This document shows positions 33,571 through 43,685 of a stretch of 64,000 bases of DNA, one piece after another. Below the pieces are notes generated by a model. The model did no database searches and was not told the origin of the DNA. It was given only the letters and a program-made list of their open reading frames with translations. The position numbers were made by a program, and so were the translations under genes. Position 1 is the first letter of the stretch; the number at the start of each line of letters is the position of its first letter. The stretch is from NCBI RefSeq assembly GCF_003097615.1, contig NZ_QCZG01000014.1, forward strand, positions 1 to 64,000, read 5' to 3'. The DNA is from Pueribacillus theae. GTDB taxonomy: Bacteria; Bacillota; Bacilli; Bacillales; UBA6769.

Positions 33571-35596
33571 GCAGAACTATGGCATTTATTTTATGATTCA
33601 TTCAATTGGTGTTGTTAGAGGCGGGATGACACGGGCGGCATTGCACCGGGCTCATCTTTTAAGTGATGATTACGAAGAAATTGGTTTGGTTACGTTTGAT
33701 TTTAATCCGGATTATGCGGAAGAAATTCGCCAGCTTGAAGAGATTGGACTTTGGAATGAGAAAATGAAACATTATAATGTTTATGAATTTCTTATGGGGA
33801 AGCAAGCAGAAGGAGAAACGTTGAAATGCCAAAGTCCAGAGGAATATGTTATTCAAAAAAGCAGCAAACACCCCGAATTGTATCATTGTTTTCAAAATGG
33901 AAAGCTCGTGAAAAATAAAATTTATGAAAATAATCAATTGCGGTATGTTGATCTGTTTGATGATAGAAAGAAGCTTACAAAGCGCCTGTTATTTGATAGA
34001 AAGGGGCAGGTAAGGAAAGAAACGTTTTATGATAGAGAGACGCAGACTGTGACGAAAGAGCGCTTTCTCACACCAAGCGGAGCGTGTTTTTTGGAACAGT
34101 CCTTTGATCGTCTGACAGAAAATACGTTAAGCTGTATTTGGTATAACGAGAAAGGCGAGAAGAAAAAAACGTTTAAAATCATTAAACATTATCGCAATTA
34201 TTTTATTAATTCATTAATAGAAAACAAGGAAGCGGCTGTGTTAGTGTCAGACGGAAGATTTTCCGATCGCATCATATTTGGCAATAACAACCCAAAGATT
34301 GTTAAGGTAGCCGTGCTTCACAGCAATCATCTCAAGTATCCGTATCATTATGGGAGTGCCCTTGTCGAAAGAAATAAGCAGCTGATTGGCAATTTACACA
34401 AATTGGATGCGTTTGTTACACTAACTGAACGCCAAGCGGACGATATTAGAAATCGCTTTGGACAATTATCTACCATCCATGTCGTAGGACACGCAGCACC
34501 CACAGTAAAAATGAATCAAATTTCACTTGATGATGAACTGTATACAGCTGTCATGCTTGCGCGTTATGTAGGAATAAAGCAAATTCCCCATGCCATTAAA
34601 GCGTTTAAAAAGGTTGTTAAACAAGTACCCCAAGCCAGACTAGAAATTTACGGATTTGGCAAAGAGGAAGAAAAGTATAAAAGACTTGTCAAAAGGTTAA
34701 AACTCGAAAACCATGTGTTCATTAATGGCTTTGCAAATGACATTACAAAGATATACCAACGGGCAGCCTTTTCAGTGATTACGTCAAAATCAGAAGCATT
34801 CGCAATGGCAATTGTGGAAAGTTTGTCTCAAGGAACACCGGTAATTAGCTATGATTGCAAATATGGCCCTTCGGAAATGATTCAACATGGAGAAAATGGG
34901 CTGTTAGTCAAGACCAATGATATAAACGGCTTAGCTGCCGCCATGGTGGAACTGTTTCTCAATAAAGAAAAACGCAATGCTTTAAGTCGTGAGTCGAAAA
35001 AAGTAACTGAAAAATATGGGCAAGAGAGCATTGCTGAAAAATGGAAAGAGGTTTTTGTAAAAGCGTTAAGGCAAAAAGAACAACGAGTGCATTTAAAAGA
35101 GATAAATGCAGGGCTTACGAACATCTCCTATGATGAAGAAAATGCGGTTATAGTAGAAGGAAATCTTTATATAAAAAAAGATAAAAATATCAATTCCCTT
35201 GTACGCCAACATTTAACGCTCTCTTTACAGCTTAGAAGACAAAAGGAGTTAGAAGATTTGTATGTACCGCTAAACGTTAGATGGGTGGATGACAACGTTT
35301 TGAACTTTAATGGAAAGGTAGCCAATATCCAAGAATTGTCGAAGGGTAAATGGAATATGAATATCAGTTGTGTTTGTTTAAATTGCCATCATTTTATTCA
35401 GGCAAAGGTATCACAAAATCTCATTTTTGATTCCAGAAAAAAACGGATAGCGAAGACAATGGTTAAACTGATTCGTGATAAACAACATGTTTGGATTAAG
35501 GTCATTCGCTCAGGTAGGAAAGAAAGGTACCATCTCAATCAACGATTTCAAAATTACAAAGCGAAAATACGAGACAAATTAAATCTAGTCAGGTAA
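33569..35596 (+). CDS. family 4 glycosyltransferase, TagE-like
   Basis: About 675 residues from a TTG at 33569; AAAGGGTGAT lies 8 bases before it. The N-terminal part begins IHSIGVVRGGMTRAALHRA, as in poly(glycerol-phosphate) alpha-glucosyltransferase-like proteins. The GT-B donor domain (about 320-505) has ITSKSEAFAMAIVESLSQG with the EX7E pair, then TPVISYDCKYGPSEMI and HGENGLL. A C-terminal beta-rich tail of about 170 residues is basic. It is cytosolic and probably glucosylates a wall polymer or protein; the acceptor is not evident. No wall-teichoic genes lie beside it. Confidence 0.8.
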   Translation: MQNYGIYFMIHSIGVVRGGMTRAALHRAHLLSDDYEEIGLVTFDFNPDYAEEIRQLEEIGLWNEKMKHYNVYEFLMGKQAEGETLKCQSPEEYVIQKSSKHPELYHCFQNGKLVKNKIYENNQLRYVDLFDDRKKLTKRLLFDRKGQVRKETFYDRETQTVTKERFLTPSGACFLEQSFDRLTENTLSCIWYNEKGEKKKTFKIIKHYRNYFINSLIENKEAAVLVSDGRFSDRIIFGNNNPKIVKVAVLHSNHLKYPYHYGSALVERNKQLIGNLHKLDAFVTLTERQADDIRNRFGQLSTIHVVGHAAPTVKMNQISLDDELYTAVMLARYVGIKQIPHAIKAFKKVVKQVPQARLEIYGFGKEEEKYKRLVKRLKLENHVFINGFANDITKIYQRAAFSVITSKSEAFAMAIVESLSQGTPVISYDCKYGPSEMIQHGENGLLVKTNDINGLAAAMVELFLNKEKRNALSRESKKVTEKYGQESIAEKWKEVFVKALRQKEQRVHLKEINAGLTNISYDEENAVIVEGNLYIKKDKNINSLVRQHLTLSLQLRRQKELEDLYVPLNVRWVDDNVLNFNGKVANIQELSKGKWNMNISCVCLNCHHFIQAKVSQNLIFDSRKKRIAKTMVKLIRDKQHVWIKVIRSGRKERYHLNQRFQNYKAKIRDKLNLVR

Positions 35597-35618
35597 GTAA
35601 ATAGTATGTCACAAAGAA

Positions 35619-35654
35619 AGCACCTTCTAAACCCAGTAGAGTTTGGAAGGTGCT
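35619..35654. terminator. bidirectional terminator between convergent genes
   Basis: AGCACCTTC and AAAC pair with GTTT and GAAGGTGCT around an 8-base loop. T-rich sequence follows on the plus strand and A-rich sequence precedes it. Confidence 0.75.
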
Positions 35655-35657
35655 CAC

Positions 35658-37064
35658 TTATTTTTTCATTTTCCATGCTTCAAATGAATATGGGATTCCA
35701 ATCATTTGAGCAGTTAACCATTCGTGAGACACTAAATCTTGCTTAGACAACTCTTTTAAAGAACGTTTCCCCATCGCCCGCAACGCCATTTTCATTTCTT
35801 CAGTACTAGACGTTAAAAATTTTTCCGCCGTTTTCACTCCTTCATCAACTTTAAATTGATCTTTAAATTTTCCTTCATTCCAAACAATTTGTGTAGGAGG
35901 TTCAAAAGGCAAGGCCTTTGTTGTTTGGGTATGCGAAACGGCAAATAAAATGGTGGAGCCTAAATAAACGGCATCAGCTCCAAGAGCAATAACTTTTAAA
36001 AAGTGTCCCGGAACTAGAAGTCCACCCGAGACAATTAAACTGATTTTTTCTTTCATTTTTCTTTTTTCTAAATGATTCACAGCTCGAACAACCGCATGCA
36101 ACGTCGGTATTCCAAAGTCATCGGCTAAAATTGGTGGAGTGCCGTGGGTTGCTCCTTGTCCTCCGTCAACCGCAATATAATCCACGTCCATCTCAATTAA
36201 ATGATCGATATCTTCCTCAATTTTGCCGCCGGCACCTATTTTTGCACCAATGGGAACTCCGCCTGATAGGTCTCGAAGTTCTTTCACAAGGTTTTTCAAA
36301 TCTTCTAATGTTTGATTATCAAAAAAATGTTCAAATATGACAGCTTGTTCATTTTCCTTAAGACCCATGATTTCACGAGCGCGTCCTGTTAAATTATTTG
36401 GCGATATTTTTCCGCCCATTCCAAATAACGCGCCTTGCCCAAATTTAATTTCAATCATGTCTGCCCGCTTTATCGTTTCTTCTTCTTTGCCCCACTCGGT
36501 TTTAGAGAATTGCAAAATATATTTTCCTGCTGCATCCAATTCTTCAGGCAGAATACCGCCTTCACCTGAATTAATCGCTGTCCCCACATTTCTCGCTGCC
36601 TTGGCCAAAGAAAGCCTAACTTGTTCGCTAAGTGCAACTCCGTAGGCCATCCCACTGATCATGAGAGGAATTTTAATTTTCATTGGTTTTTTAGCTTTTG
36701 GCCCAATCGTAACGCTCACGTCTACTTCTTCTTCACCATCAATTGGAAATGGGGTTGTCTGGGCAGGAATAAAAGTGATGGGATCCAAATGCGGCCATTT
36801 TTTGGCAGAAGAGCCAATTGGGCGGTGTAGCACATCTCCTGTTTCCGCACGCAAGCTATTCTCAAGCGAATTTTGAATCCCCATATGCCGAAAGCCTGGA
36901 ATCATTTCAATTAAATTTTCTTGATAACTGTCTGTTAAAATGATTTTTCCCATTTGCTGAACGATTTTTTTCATTAGCCAACGCCAGCGAAATAGTAAAA
37001 ATAAAATAACAATCAACAATAGCAAAGTCATAATAAAGGTCGAAACATATAAAAAAGTTAACAT
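35658..37064 (-). CDS. FMN-binding glutamate synthase-like protein (YerD-like)
   Basis: 468 residues. An N-terminal membrane helix (about 5-27) anchors a domain related to the FMN/synthase domain of glutamate synthase: MISGMAYGVALSEQVRLS, INSGEGGILPEE, KFGQGALFGMGGKI, IGAKIGAGGKIEEDI and YIAVDGGQGATHGTPP. The glutaminase and Fe-S parts are absent, as in YerD of B. subtilis. The reaction is not established. Divergent from the TRAP transporter operon. Confidence 0.82.
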   Translation of the reverse strand: MLTFLYVSTFIMTLLLLIVILFLLFRWRWLMKKIVQQMGKIILTDSYQENLIEMIPGFRHMGIQNSLENSLRAETGDVLHRPIGSSAKKWPHLDPITFIPAQTTPFPIDGEEEVDVSVTIGPKAKKPMKIKIPLMISGMAYGVALSEQVRLSLAKAARNVGTAINSGEGGILPEELDAAGKYILQFSKTEWGKEEETIKRADMIEIKFGQGALFGMGGKISPNNLTGRAREIMGLKENEQAVIFEHFFDNQTLEDLKNLVKELRDLSGGVPIGAKIGAGGKIEEDIDHLIEMDVDYIAVDGGQGATHGTPPILADDFGIPTLHAVVRAVNHLEKRKMKEKISLIVSGGLLVPGHFLKVIALGADAVYLGSTILFAVSHTQTTKALPFEPPTQIVWNEGKFKDQFKVDEGVKTAEKFLTSSTEEMKMALRAMGKRSLKELSKQDLVSHEWLTAQMIGIPYSFEAWKMKK

Positions 37065-37184
37065 TTCTATTCTCCGTTTTTAACATAGGTTTTTAGATAG
37101 TATTTGCTTCATTGGGAAGAAATATGATTTTTATCATAGTTCATTCGGCCATTTTTATTACAAGCACTTACAAATTTTCCAAAT

Positions 37185-37205
37185 GATTACTTTATAAGTA
37201 ATCAC
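37185..37205. promoter_or_regulatory. 21-base palindrome upstream of the TRAP operon
   Basis: TGATTACTT and AAGTAATCA face each other across TAT. The arms match perfectly. It lies 43 bases upstream of the start codon of the TRAP binding protein, in the divergent intergenic region. A dimeric regulator site (GntR/FadR-like spacing) is plausible, but the regulator is unknown. Confidence 0.5.
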
Positions 37206-37247
37206 TTTCATAGAATATATTTAATAATTAAAACAGGGGAGGTTGCT

Positions 37248-38345
37248 ATGATGAAAAAGGTTTTCAGCAATTTGTCAATGTTTATTTTATTTTCGATATT
37301 GATTCTTGCACTTGTTGCTTGTGGTCATTCAGAACCAACACAAAAAGAGGAAGCGTCTGAAGGAGAAAGCAAAGAAGCGGCGAGTCAAGGAGAAACAATT
37401 AAAATTAAAATTGCTGATTCTTTTCCCAATTCACATACGATTTCTAAATATGCAACATTGCCTTGGATTGACAGAATTGAAGAGTTGGGCGAAGGGAAAA
37501 TAGAAGTTGAATATTATCCTGCTGAACAGTTGGGAAAAGCGGACAGTTTACTAGATGTTGCAAAGAATAAAGTGGCTGATATCACTTATGTAGGCCCGCT
37601 TTATGTAAGTGACACGATGCCATTAAGCGGAGTGGTGGGTAACCCAGGTCTTGTTAAGGACGCAATCAGCGGAACGAAGGCTTATAACAAGCTGGTTCAT
37701 GAAGATTTGTATGAGGTTGAATTGAAACCACATGGTGTAAAACCATTATGGGCAGCTGCGCTTAATCCTTATCAAATTGTCAATTCAAAACATCCAGTTA
37801 AAGAAATTAAAGATTTTAAAGGATTGAAAATCCGAACATCAGGCGGTTTACAAGAGCAATTGATGCAAAACTGGGGAGTGACACCTGTTTCCGTTCCTGC
37901 ACCGGAAATTTACACAGCGTGGGATCGCGGTACTCTTGACGGAACGCTAATTTCCTTATTCAGTTGGCCCGGATATCAGATAGAGAAATTAGCGAAATAT
38001 TCAACGGTTAATGCGAAACTATCAAGCTTTGGTGTGATGTATGTTGTAAATGAAGAGGTTTGGGAAAGCTGGCCGGAAGAAGTTCGGCAAGCGGTAGAAA
38101 AAGCAAGCAATGAAGCCAGTGACATGATGGCTCAAGCCATTGTTGATCACGAAAATGCTCTAATGGAAGAATACAAAGAGCAAGGTGTAGAATTTTATGA
38201 GTTGCCTGAAGAAGAGCTTCAAAAGTGGGATGAAGAGTTGGAGCCATTTAATCGAAAATGGGCTGAAAATCTAGATGCTAAAGGGATGCCTGGTACAGAA
38301 ATTTTAGAAAAATTTACCCAATACAACGAGGAGTTTAGTAAATAA
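37248..38345 (+). CDS. TRAP transporter substrate-binding lipoprotein (DctP family)
   Basis: 365 residues with a lipoprotein signal: hydrophobic stretch then lipobox LVAC at about residue 26, and a Ser/Glu/Lys-rich linker. The mature protein begins IKIKIADSFPNSH and has GLKIRTSGG and the arginine region for a carboxylate ligand, followed by VSVPAPEIYTAWDRGTLDG. It binds an organic acid outside the membrane for the adjacent DctQM permease. Given its place in front of an aromatic-acid cluster, an aromatic carboxylate is plausible. GGGGAGG gives a strong SD. Confidence 0.9.
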   Translation: MMKKVFSNLSMFILFSILILALVACGHSEPTQKEEASEGESKEAASQGETIKIKIADSFPNSHTISKYATLPWIDRIEELGEGKIEVEYYPAEQLGKADSLLDVAKNKVADITYVGPLYVSDTMPLSGVVGNPGLVKDAISGTKAYNKLVHEDLYEVELKPHGVKPLWAAALNPYQIVNSKHPVKEIKDFKGLKIRTSGGLQEQLMQNWGVTPVSVPAPEIYTAWDRGTLDGTLISLFSWPGYQIEKLAKYSTVNAKLSSFGVMYVVNEEVWESWPEEVRQAVEKASNEASDMMAQAIVDHENALMEEYKEQGVEFYELPEEELQKWDEELEPFNRKWAENLDAKGMPGTEILEKFTQYNEEFSK

Positions 38346-38367
38346 CAGTTTAGTAAATGTATTTATG

Positions 38368-38404
38368 GAGCTACTGATGCTTCCGTCTCCAGTAGCTCTT
38401 TTGT
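38368..38404 (+). terminator. intercistronic hairpin (partial terminator)
   Basis: GAGCTACT (38368-38375) pairs with AGTAGCTC (38391-38398), followed by a T-rich stretch. It sits between the binding-protein gene and the permease genes, and would lower permease expression relative to the binding protein. Confidence 0.65.
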
Positions 38405-38458
38405 TTCTTTAAGAAAATTATTGCGTTCACATTTTACGTTGAAAGCGAGGGTGTGAAA

Positions 38459-38980
38459 ATGAAAAAAGTCGTTCAATTGTTTGACAAAGTTGATTATGTA
38501 TTTTTCTTCGTAGCAAAAATTGCAGTTCTGATCATGATGTTCATTACAACGGCCGACGCCGTTATGAGGTATCTATTTAACCAAGCTTTAGTGGGAGCCT
38601 ATCATTTTTCCGAAAAATATTTAATGGTCATTATTGTTTTTTTCAGTTTAAGTTACGTGATGAAAATGAAAGGTCATATAAGCATTGATTTATTTATAAA
38701 GTATTTACCGAAAAAACTAGTAAAAGTATTAGACATGTTTTATACGTTACTTGCGGCTATTCTCATGTTTTTTATTGGCTATCAAGCGATGATGATGACG
38801 CAAGAAGCTTATGTAAATCATTATGTAGCGACCGGCATTATTTCTTGGCCAACATGGCTTTCATGGATTTGGGTTCCAATCGGGGCATATCTCTTTACTT
38901 TGCGTTTGCTTTTCATTTTTCTACAGCTATTATTCAACTTTAATCAAGTAGAAACAGAAGAAGATCGTGTAACTGAGTAA
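38459..38980 (+). CDS. TRAP transporter small permease (DctQ)
   Basis: 173 residues from the ATG at 38459, with AAGCGAGGGTG upstream. Four membrane helices (about 15-40, 48-70, 88-110 and 128-152) and TTADAVMRYLFN in the first part are typical of the DctQ family. It pairs with the DctM subunit that begins 26 bases after its stop. Confidence 0.88.
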   Translation: MKKVVQLFDKVDYVFFFVAKIAVLIMMFITTADAVMRYLFNQALVGAYHFSEKYLMVIIVFFSLSYVMKMKGHISIDLFIKYLPKKLVKVLDMFYTLLAAILMFFIGYQAMMMTQEAYVNHYVATGIISWPTWLSWIWVPIGAYLFTLRLLFIFLQLLFNFNQVETEEDRVTE

Positions 38981-39006
38981 AGTTACAATAAGGGGAGGAA
39001 CGGCCG

Positions 39007-40302
39007 ATGACGATTGCAATTCCTATGTTCTTGTTATTAGTCCTGCTTGCGACAGGAATGCCAATTGCTTTTTCAATGGGAATCGCTGGGGCGGTTGGTT
39101 TGCTATTTATAGGAGGAACAGATTTATTCCTAGGGATTATTCAAACGACACCATATGATAGTGTCGCGGTCTTTTTATTTACGACGATTCCGATGTTTAT
39201 CTTAATGGCAGAATTAATGACGGCTAGTGACATGACGAAAGATATTTTTAATGCCTCAAATAAATGGATGGGGCATCTTCCAGGAGGGTTAGGCATTGCG
39301 ACTGTCTTTGCAGGAGCCGGATTAGGAGCTGTGAGCGGATCAAGTACTGCATCAGCAGCAACGCTTGCTACTTCAGCGGTTCCCGAGATGAAGAAATATG
39401 GCTATAAATCGCATTTTGCAATGGGAGTATCAAGTATATCTGGAACACTCGCAATTATGATTCCTCCCAGTATTGTCTTGATCCTTTATGGCATCTTGAC
39501 GGATACGGGAGTCGGATCATTGTTAATCGCCGGCATTATTCCTGGCATTATTACTGCAATAGGTTATGTCATTACCATTTTGTATTGGGTGAAAAGAGAT
39601 CCGAGCGTTGCACCGAAAATTCCACAAAAAGTGCCATTGAATGAGCGTTTACAGTCCATAAAGCCGATTTGGCCTGTATTAATCCTTATGTCAGTTGTCA
39701 TAGGCGGTATTTATGCAGGTATCGTAACTGCAACAGAAGCAGGGGCATTGGGAGCATTTGCGACTTTTGTGATTGCATTATTAATGCGCAAATTAAAAGT
39801 GAAAGGAATTTCAAAAGCGTTAAACAATACGCTGCGTTCAACCGCTATGATCATGCTCATTATTATCGGGGCGATGATTTTCGGTTATTTCCTAACGGCA
39901 ACGCAAGTGACACAAAAAATGATTGGCTTTATCGGTGATTCTGGAATGTCGAAATGGGTTGTACTTTCCATTGTTATTATCCTTTATTTAATACTAGGCG
40001 TGTTCATGGATCAGGTAGCGATTCTTATTTTAACATTACCGTTAACATTTCCTTTAATTGTGTCTTTAGGCTTCAATCCAATTTGGTTTGGCATTATTGT
40101 GACGAAGACAGCAGAAATTGGATTGGTGACACCACCTGTAGGGATGAACGTTTTTGTCGCTTCAGGGGCGGCAGGGATCGATACAGCCGTCGCCTTTAAA
40201 GGGGTAACTCGTTTCGTGGTTACTGATTTGATTATTCTGTTGATTCTAATACTGTTTCCGTTTATCTCTACTTGGCTGCCTTCTATGATGCTTGGCAGTT
40301 GA
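39007..40302 (+). CDS. TRAP transporter large permease (DctM)
   Basis: 431 residues with about 12 membrane segments. Conserved DctM features: [51 protein letters not shown] and [13 protein letters not shown]. It drives Na+- or H+-coupled uptake of the substrate delivered by the DctP protein. AAGGGGAGGAA gives a strong SD. A family III CoA-transferase gene (now broken) follows 75 bases later, which suggests that the imported acid was activated with CoA. Confidence 0.93.
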   Translation: MTIAIPMFLLLVLLATGMPIAFSMGIAGAVGLLFIGGTDLFLGIIQTTPYDSVAVFLFTTIPMFILMAELMTASDMTKDIFNASNKWMGHLPGGLGIATVFAGAGLGAVSGSSTASAATLATSAVPEMKKYGYKSHFAMGVSSISGTLAIMIPPSIVLILYGILTDTGVGSLLIAGIIPGIITAIGYVITILYWVKRDPSVAPKIPQKVPLNERLQSIKPIWPVLILMSVVIGGIYAGIVTATEAGALGAFATFVIALLMRKLKVKGISKALNNTLRSTAMIMLIIIGAMIFGYFLTATQVTQKMIGFIGDSGMSKWVVLSIVIILYLILGVFMDQVAILILTLPLTFPLIVSLGFNPIWFGIIVTKTAEIGLVTPPVGMNVFVASGAAGIDTAVAFKGVTRFVVTDLIILLILILFPFISTWLPSMMLGS

Positions 40303-40376
40303 CTGTAGCGGGTAAAAGCTTGCTAAAGATGAAGTTGGATTTTTTAAAGGTATGTTACTTAGAAAAGAGGGATATG

Positions 40377-40595
40377 ATGAACGGACCGCTGTCTGGGCTT
40401 CGAGTAATCGATTTAACATCAGTGCTTATGGGTCCTTATTGTACGCAATTATTAGGTGATATGGGAGCAGATGTCATTAAGATCGAAAATGAGAAAGGTG
40501 ACAGCACTCGCTATCTCGGTCCTGCAAGAAATGAGGGGATGAGCGGAACTTTTCTTCATGTGGGACGAAATAAACGGAGTCTTGTTTTTTCGTAG
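40377..40595 (+). pseudogene. N-terminal fragment of a family III CoA-transferase
   Basis: Seventy codons ([20 protein letters not shown] and on) closely match the start of the intact copy at 62076. The homology ends at about 40590 (RNKRSLV) and runs into a stop four codons later. The rest of the gene lies at 41157-42142 on the opposite strand. GAAAAGAGGGATATG gives the original SD. Confidence 0.85.
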
Positions 40596-40973
40596 TAATT
40601 ATAGATATTTAAGACTTTATCGATCAGAATCGAAAATTAGTGTCGATGAAGTTTTTTTTACACCAAATAAACTGTTACGCTTTCAGAAATACACCTTCAG
40701 ATAGCATTCCAAGGTTCATACATTCACTGTATTTTTCCAGTATATTGTCCCTATCTTTCCGTGAGTTTTGTGATGAAGTAAATGAACTTGATTAGGCTGT
40801 CGCTTTGCAGCAATCGAGCTTCTTGAGGATACCCTTAAAATAACAACAAGAAAAGCCAAAAACTAATCAAAAGTAACAACAGTTGGCTCACTGGTCTTCC
40901 CAATTATATTTACCAAATTCACCCTTTGAGTTATTTATATCATTAAACTTCATAAACGAAGGACAGAATTAGA
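40596..40973. other. 378-base gap inside the inverted segment
   Basis: AT-rich, no supported gene. If the segment between about 40590 and 42143 was inverted, this sequence originally lay downstream of the CoA-transferase stop. Confidence 0.4.
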
Positions 40974-41144
40974 ATGAACCATTTTTATCCAGCACAATCA
41001 ACACCATTATTAATGGTCTACGATGGAAAAAGCTTTACCGTCCGAGACGTTGCGCAAATGGGCTTTGTCATGACATTTTTATTAATCGCAACACTCATTA
41101 CGAGTATTCTTCCATATTGGAATTGGCTGCCAATTGTTCAGTAA
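40974..41144 (+). pseudogene. C-terminal scrap of an SLC13/DASS-type permease
   Basis: 56 codons read MNHFYPAQSTPLLMVYDGKS, then FTVRDVAQMGF, a hydrophobic helix and WNWLPIVQ. QSTP...F.VRD...MGF followed by a last helix is the C-terminal end of sodium-coupled anion permeases. The rest of the protein is missing. It converges on the CoA-transferase C-terminal piece. Confidence 0.5.
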
Positions 41145-41156
41145 TTCTTAGTAGTT

Positions 41157-42142
41157 TCATCTATTTTCAAACGTAACTCCGCTTTCTAGCAAACTATCAA
41201 TTGCCTGTTCTGAATAGCCGGCTTCCTGCAAAATTTCTTTGCTGTGCTCCCCTAACCGTGGAGCAAAATGATTCAACTTCACAGGTGTCTTTGAAAACGT
41301 TGCAGGAAAACTCATATTCCAATAATCCCCTTCAGAAGGATGGTTCATTTTTTCAAAAAAATTGATTGCATTAAGATGTGGATCACCTAATAGATCTTCC
41401 GGTATATTCATAGGCATTGCCGGGATATCTGCTTTTTCAAAAATTTCTAGCCATTCTTCTGTCTTTTTCGTGAGTATTACCTTTTCCAGCAGTTGGTAAA
41501 GCTCATTAATATGCTTCGTTCGAGAAGCAAGATCCCGGAATCGTATGTCAACCGAAAATTCTGGGTAAGCAGATATTTCAAAGAATTTCTTCCACTGCTT
41601 GTCATTGTAAACAATGACGCTAATGAAACCATCTTCTGTTTCATATGGCTTACGGTACTTTGAAGTAAGACGCGGATAAAGGGATGAACCAATGGGGGGA
41701 GTGAATGTAGCCCCATACATATGTTCCAACAACGTAAACGAGGCTATCGTTTCAAACATCGGCACCTCAATATATTGTCCCTCCCCTGTCTTTTTCCGAT
41801 AATAGGCTGCAGCCAAAATCGTATTTGCCATCATTAAGCCGGTTGCTTTATCCGCCAAAACAGTAGCCATATATTGGGGTTTTCCCGACGTTTCACTTTG
41901 TGCCGCAGCTAAACCGGATGCCCCCTGTATCATGTCATCGTAAGCCGGTTTCGATGCGTAAGGACCTTGCTTGCTAAAACCGTAACCTCCGCAATAAATA
42001 ATTGCCGGATTCACCTTCGCTACTTCTTCATAGGAGAATCCTAATTTTTCAATCGCCTGATGGCGCATCGAATGAATGAAAACATCAGCACTCTCAATTA
42101 ATTTGAACAATGCTTTTTTCCCTTTTCTTGTTTCAAGTCTAA
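41157..42142 (-). pseudogene. C-terminal part of the CoA-transferase, inverted
   Basis: From the TTG at 42110 the reverse strand encodes 317 residues nearly identical to residues 81 to the end of the copy at 62076, including the catalytic-Asp region PAYDDMIQGASGL. Similarity continues upstream to about 42142 (LDLKQEKGKKA), but with six instead of seven A in one run, which shifts the frame. The N-terminal 70 codons are at 40377 on the other strand. This copy ends GYSEQAIDSLLESGVTFENR, whereas the intact copy stops at GFSE. Translation from an internal start could give a protein, but it would lack the N-terminal Rossmann strand. Confidence 0.85.
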
Positions 42143-42146
42143 AGGG

Positions 42147-42639
42147 TAGGCAGCTAGTGAATAACTTTAAACTTTAACTTACCCTTCTATTTCTAATTTT
42201 TCATCCCCTAGTTAGATCCCCTTCATCCCCAAAGAAACACAATGTCTTCGAATGGTAAAAATCTTGATTTCACTATTTCTTCATTCATGAATTTACGCAT
42301 GGATAAACAGCATCAACTAACTTCCTATGCATATCAATTATTTTCACTTCTGCTTATTCTTCACTCATTTTCTTTAACGGGAATAGTGTGAGTTTTGATT
42401 TCCATTATCAGTACTTTTTTCTCTTTTCTCTTTTTTAAAGAATACCCTAAATTCCTTCTATTTTTGGGAGATTAAAAACGTTCTGTTGCTCTATCACAGA
42501 TTTTGCTCAAATTCTCGTATATATTTAGTTATGAATTTCTCAATTTTTTTAAGCTACTATTGCATATGTAAAAGCTATTGTGGGTTTAATGTCTTCTAGT
42601 TATACATGTTTAGCCAACCTAGCCCTCTTTAATCTATTC
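42147..42639. other. 493-base gap without a recognised gene
   Basis: AT-rich sequence between the inverted CoA-transferase piece and the LysR gene, with stops in all frames. No RNA gene or convincing repeat was recognised. Confidence 0.4.
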
Positions 42640-43554
42640 TCAATAGTTTCCAGTTTGAACAGTTGATCTTAAAAGCTTCAGAAAATCTCGAGCTCCGGTA
42701 GAGTAATATCTTTTTTTAGAGCGTATGAATCCATAAGTTAGGTTTGCCCTCTCATAATCAACTAATGGTATAGCAACAGTATCTCCACTTAGTATAGCAG
42801 GCTCATTCTTTATTACTAAATCAGAAAGAATTGTGATTGCGAGCCCATTACAAACCATTTTCATAATGATTTCTGAGTTGTTTGATTCCAATAAAATCTT
42901 TAAAGAGCCATATTCATTAATTATGTCTGTATAAACCGCCTTTATAATTGTATAGATGGCATGGGGATGGTGATATAAATCATCCGGAGATAGGCTGTCT
43001 TTGAATGCGAGAGATGAATTTTTACTTGTACAGACATAAAGCTTTCCTTGAAGTATTGTTTCAAAATGTAAATCATTTTTATATAAATTTATTAACTTTA
43101 ACCAGGTTTGTGGGCTAGCTGCAACGAGGCCAATATCGAATTCCTCGAGATTGATCGGTTCTGTAATATCCAAATGTTCTTTAAGAACAATATCAATATT
43201 AGGATGGGTTTTTTTAAAGTTTGCTAATGCACTTGGCAAGAATGATTGGAGGGGACTTGGATGGCTTACTATTTTTAACTCTTTCGATTCTAGTGTTGTT
43301 TGTAATTCAATTTCTCTTTCTAATGCAACTAGTTGATCCTTTATTTTATATGCTTCTTCAAGAATTTTTTTTCCCAACTCCGTTGGTTCTGTACCATGAC
43401 GGGATCGATTAAATATTTTTATCCCGTATTTTTTCTCAAGATTAGAGATAGATTGACTAATTGTAGCGGGAGAGACATGAAGATTTTGCGCGGCATTAGA
43501 TATCGATCCTGCTTTTCTAACTTCAAGAATATACTCCAATTGATTCATTTGCAT
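42640..43554 (-). CDS. LysR-family transcriptional regulator
   Basis: 304 residues from the ATG at 43554; AAAGGGGTAAAATT precedes it and MQMNQLEYILEVRKAGSISN is the family N-terminus. The helix-turn-helix (about 18-40) is AAQNLHVSPATISQSISNLE. The effector domain (about 90-295) has the usual two-lobe pattern. LysR proteins typically sit divergent from the operon they activate and bind a pathway intermediate. Here the acyl-CoA dehydrogenase gene begins 131 bases away in the opposite direction, so this is the likely activator of the aromatic cluster. Confidence 0.9.
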   Translation of the reverse strand: MQMNQLEYILEVRKAGSISNAAQNLHVSPATISQSISNLEKKYGIKIFNRSRHGTEPTELGKKILEEAYKIKDQLVALEREIELQTTLESKELKIVSHPSPLQSFLPSALANFKKTHPNIDIVLKEHLDITEPINLEEFDIGLVAASPQTWLKLINLYKNDLHFETILQGKLYVCTSKNSSLAFKDSLSPDDLYHHPHAIYTIIKAVYTDIINEYGSLKILLESNNSEIIMKMVCNGLAITILSDLVIKNEPAILSGDTVAIPLVDYERANLTYGFIRSKKRYYSTGARDFLKLLRSTVQTGNY

Positions 43555-43685
43555 AATTTTACCCCTTTCTTTAGGAAAAATTGAAAGTGTATTCAATAAC
43601 CCCTTCTTTACTTAATTTATTCTTAATTATACAATAATTCTAGTAAATTTGTAATATTAGAAAACTTAATTGAAGGAGAGAAATT

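Noticed and set aside
42640-43554. LysR as regulator of the inverted CoA-transferase piece
   Set aside because: The regulator is divergent from the acyl-CoA dehydrogenase gene, the usual LysR arrangement, while the CoA-transferase piece is 500 bases behind it and broken.
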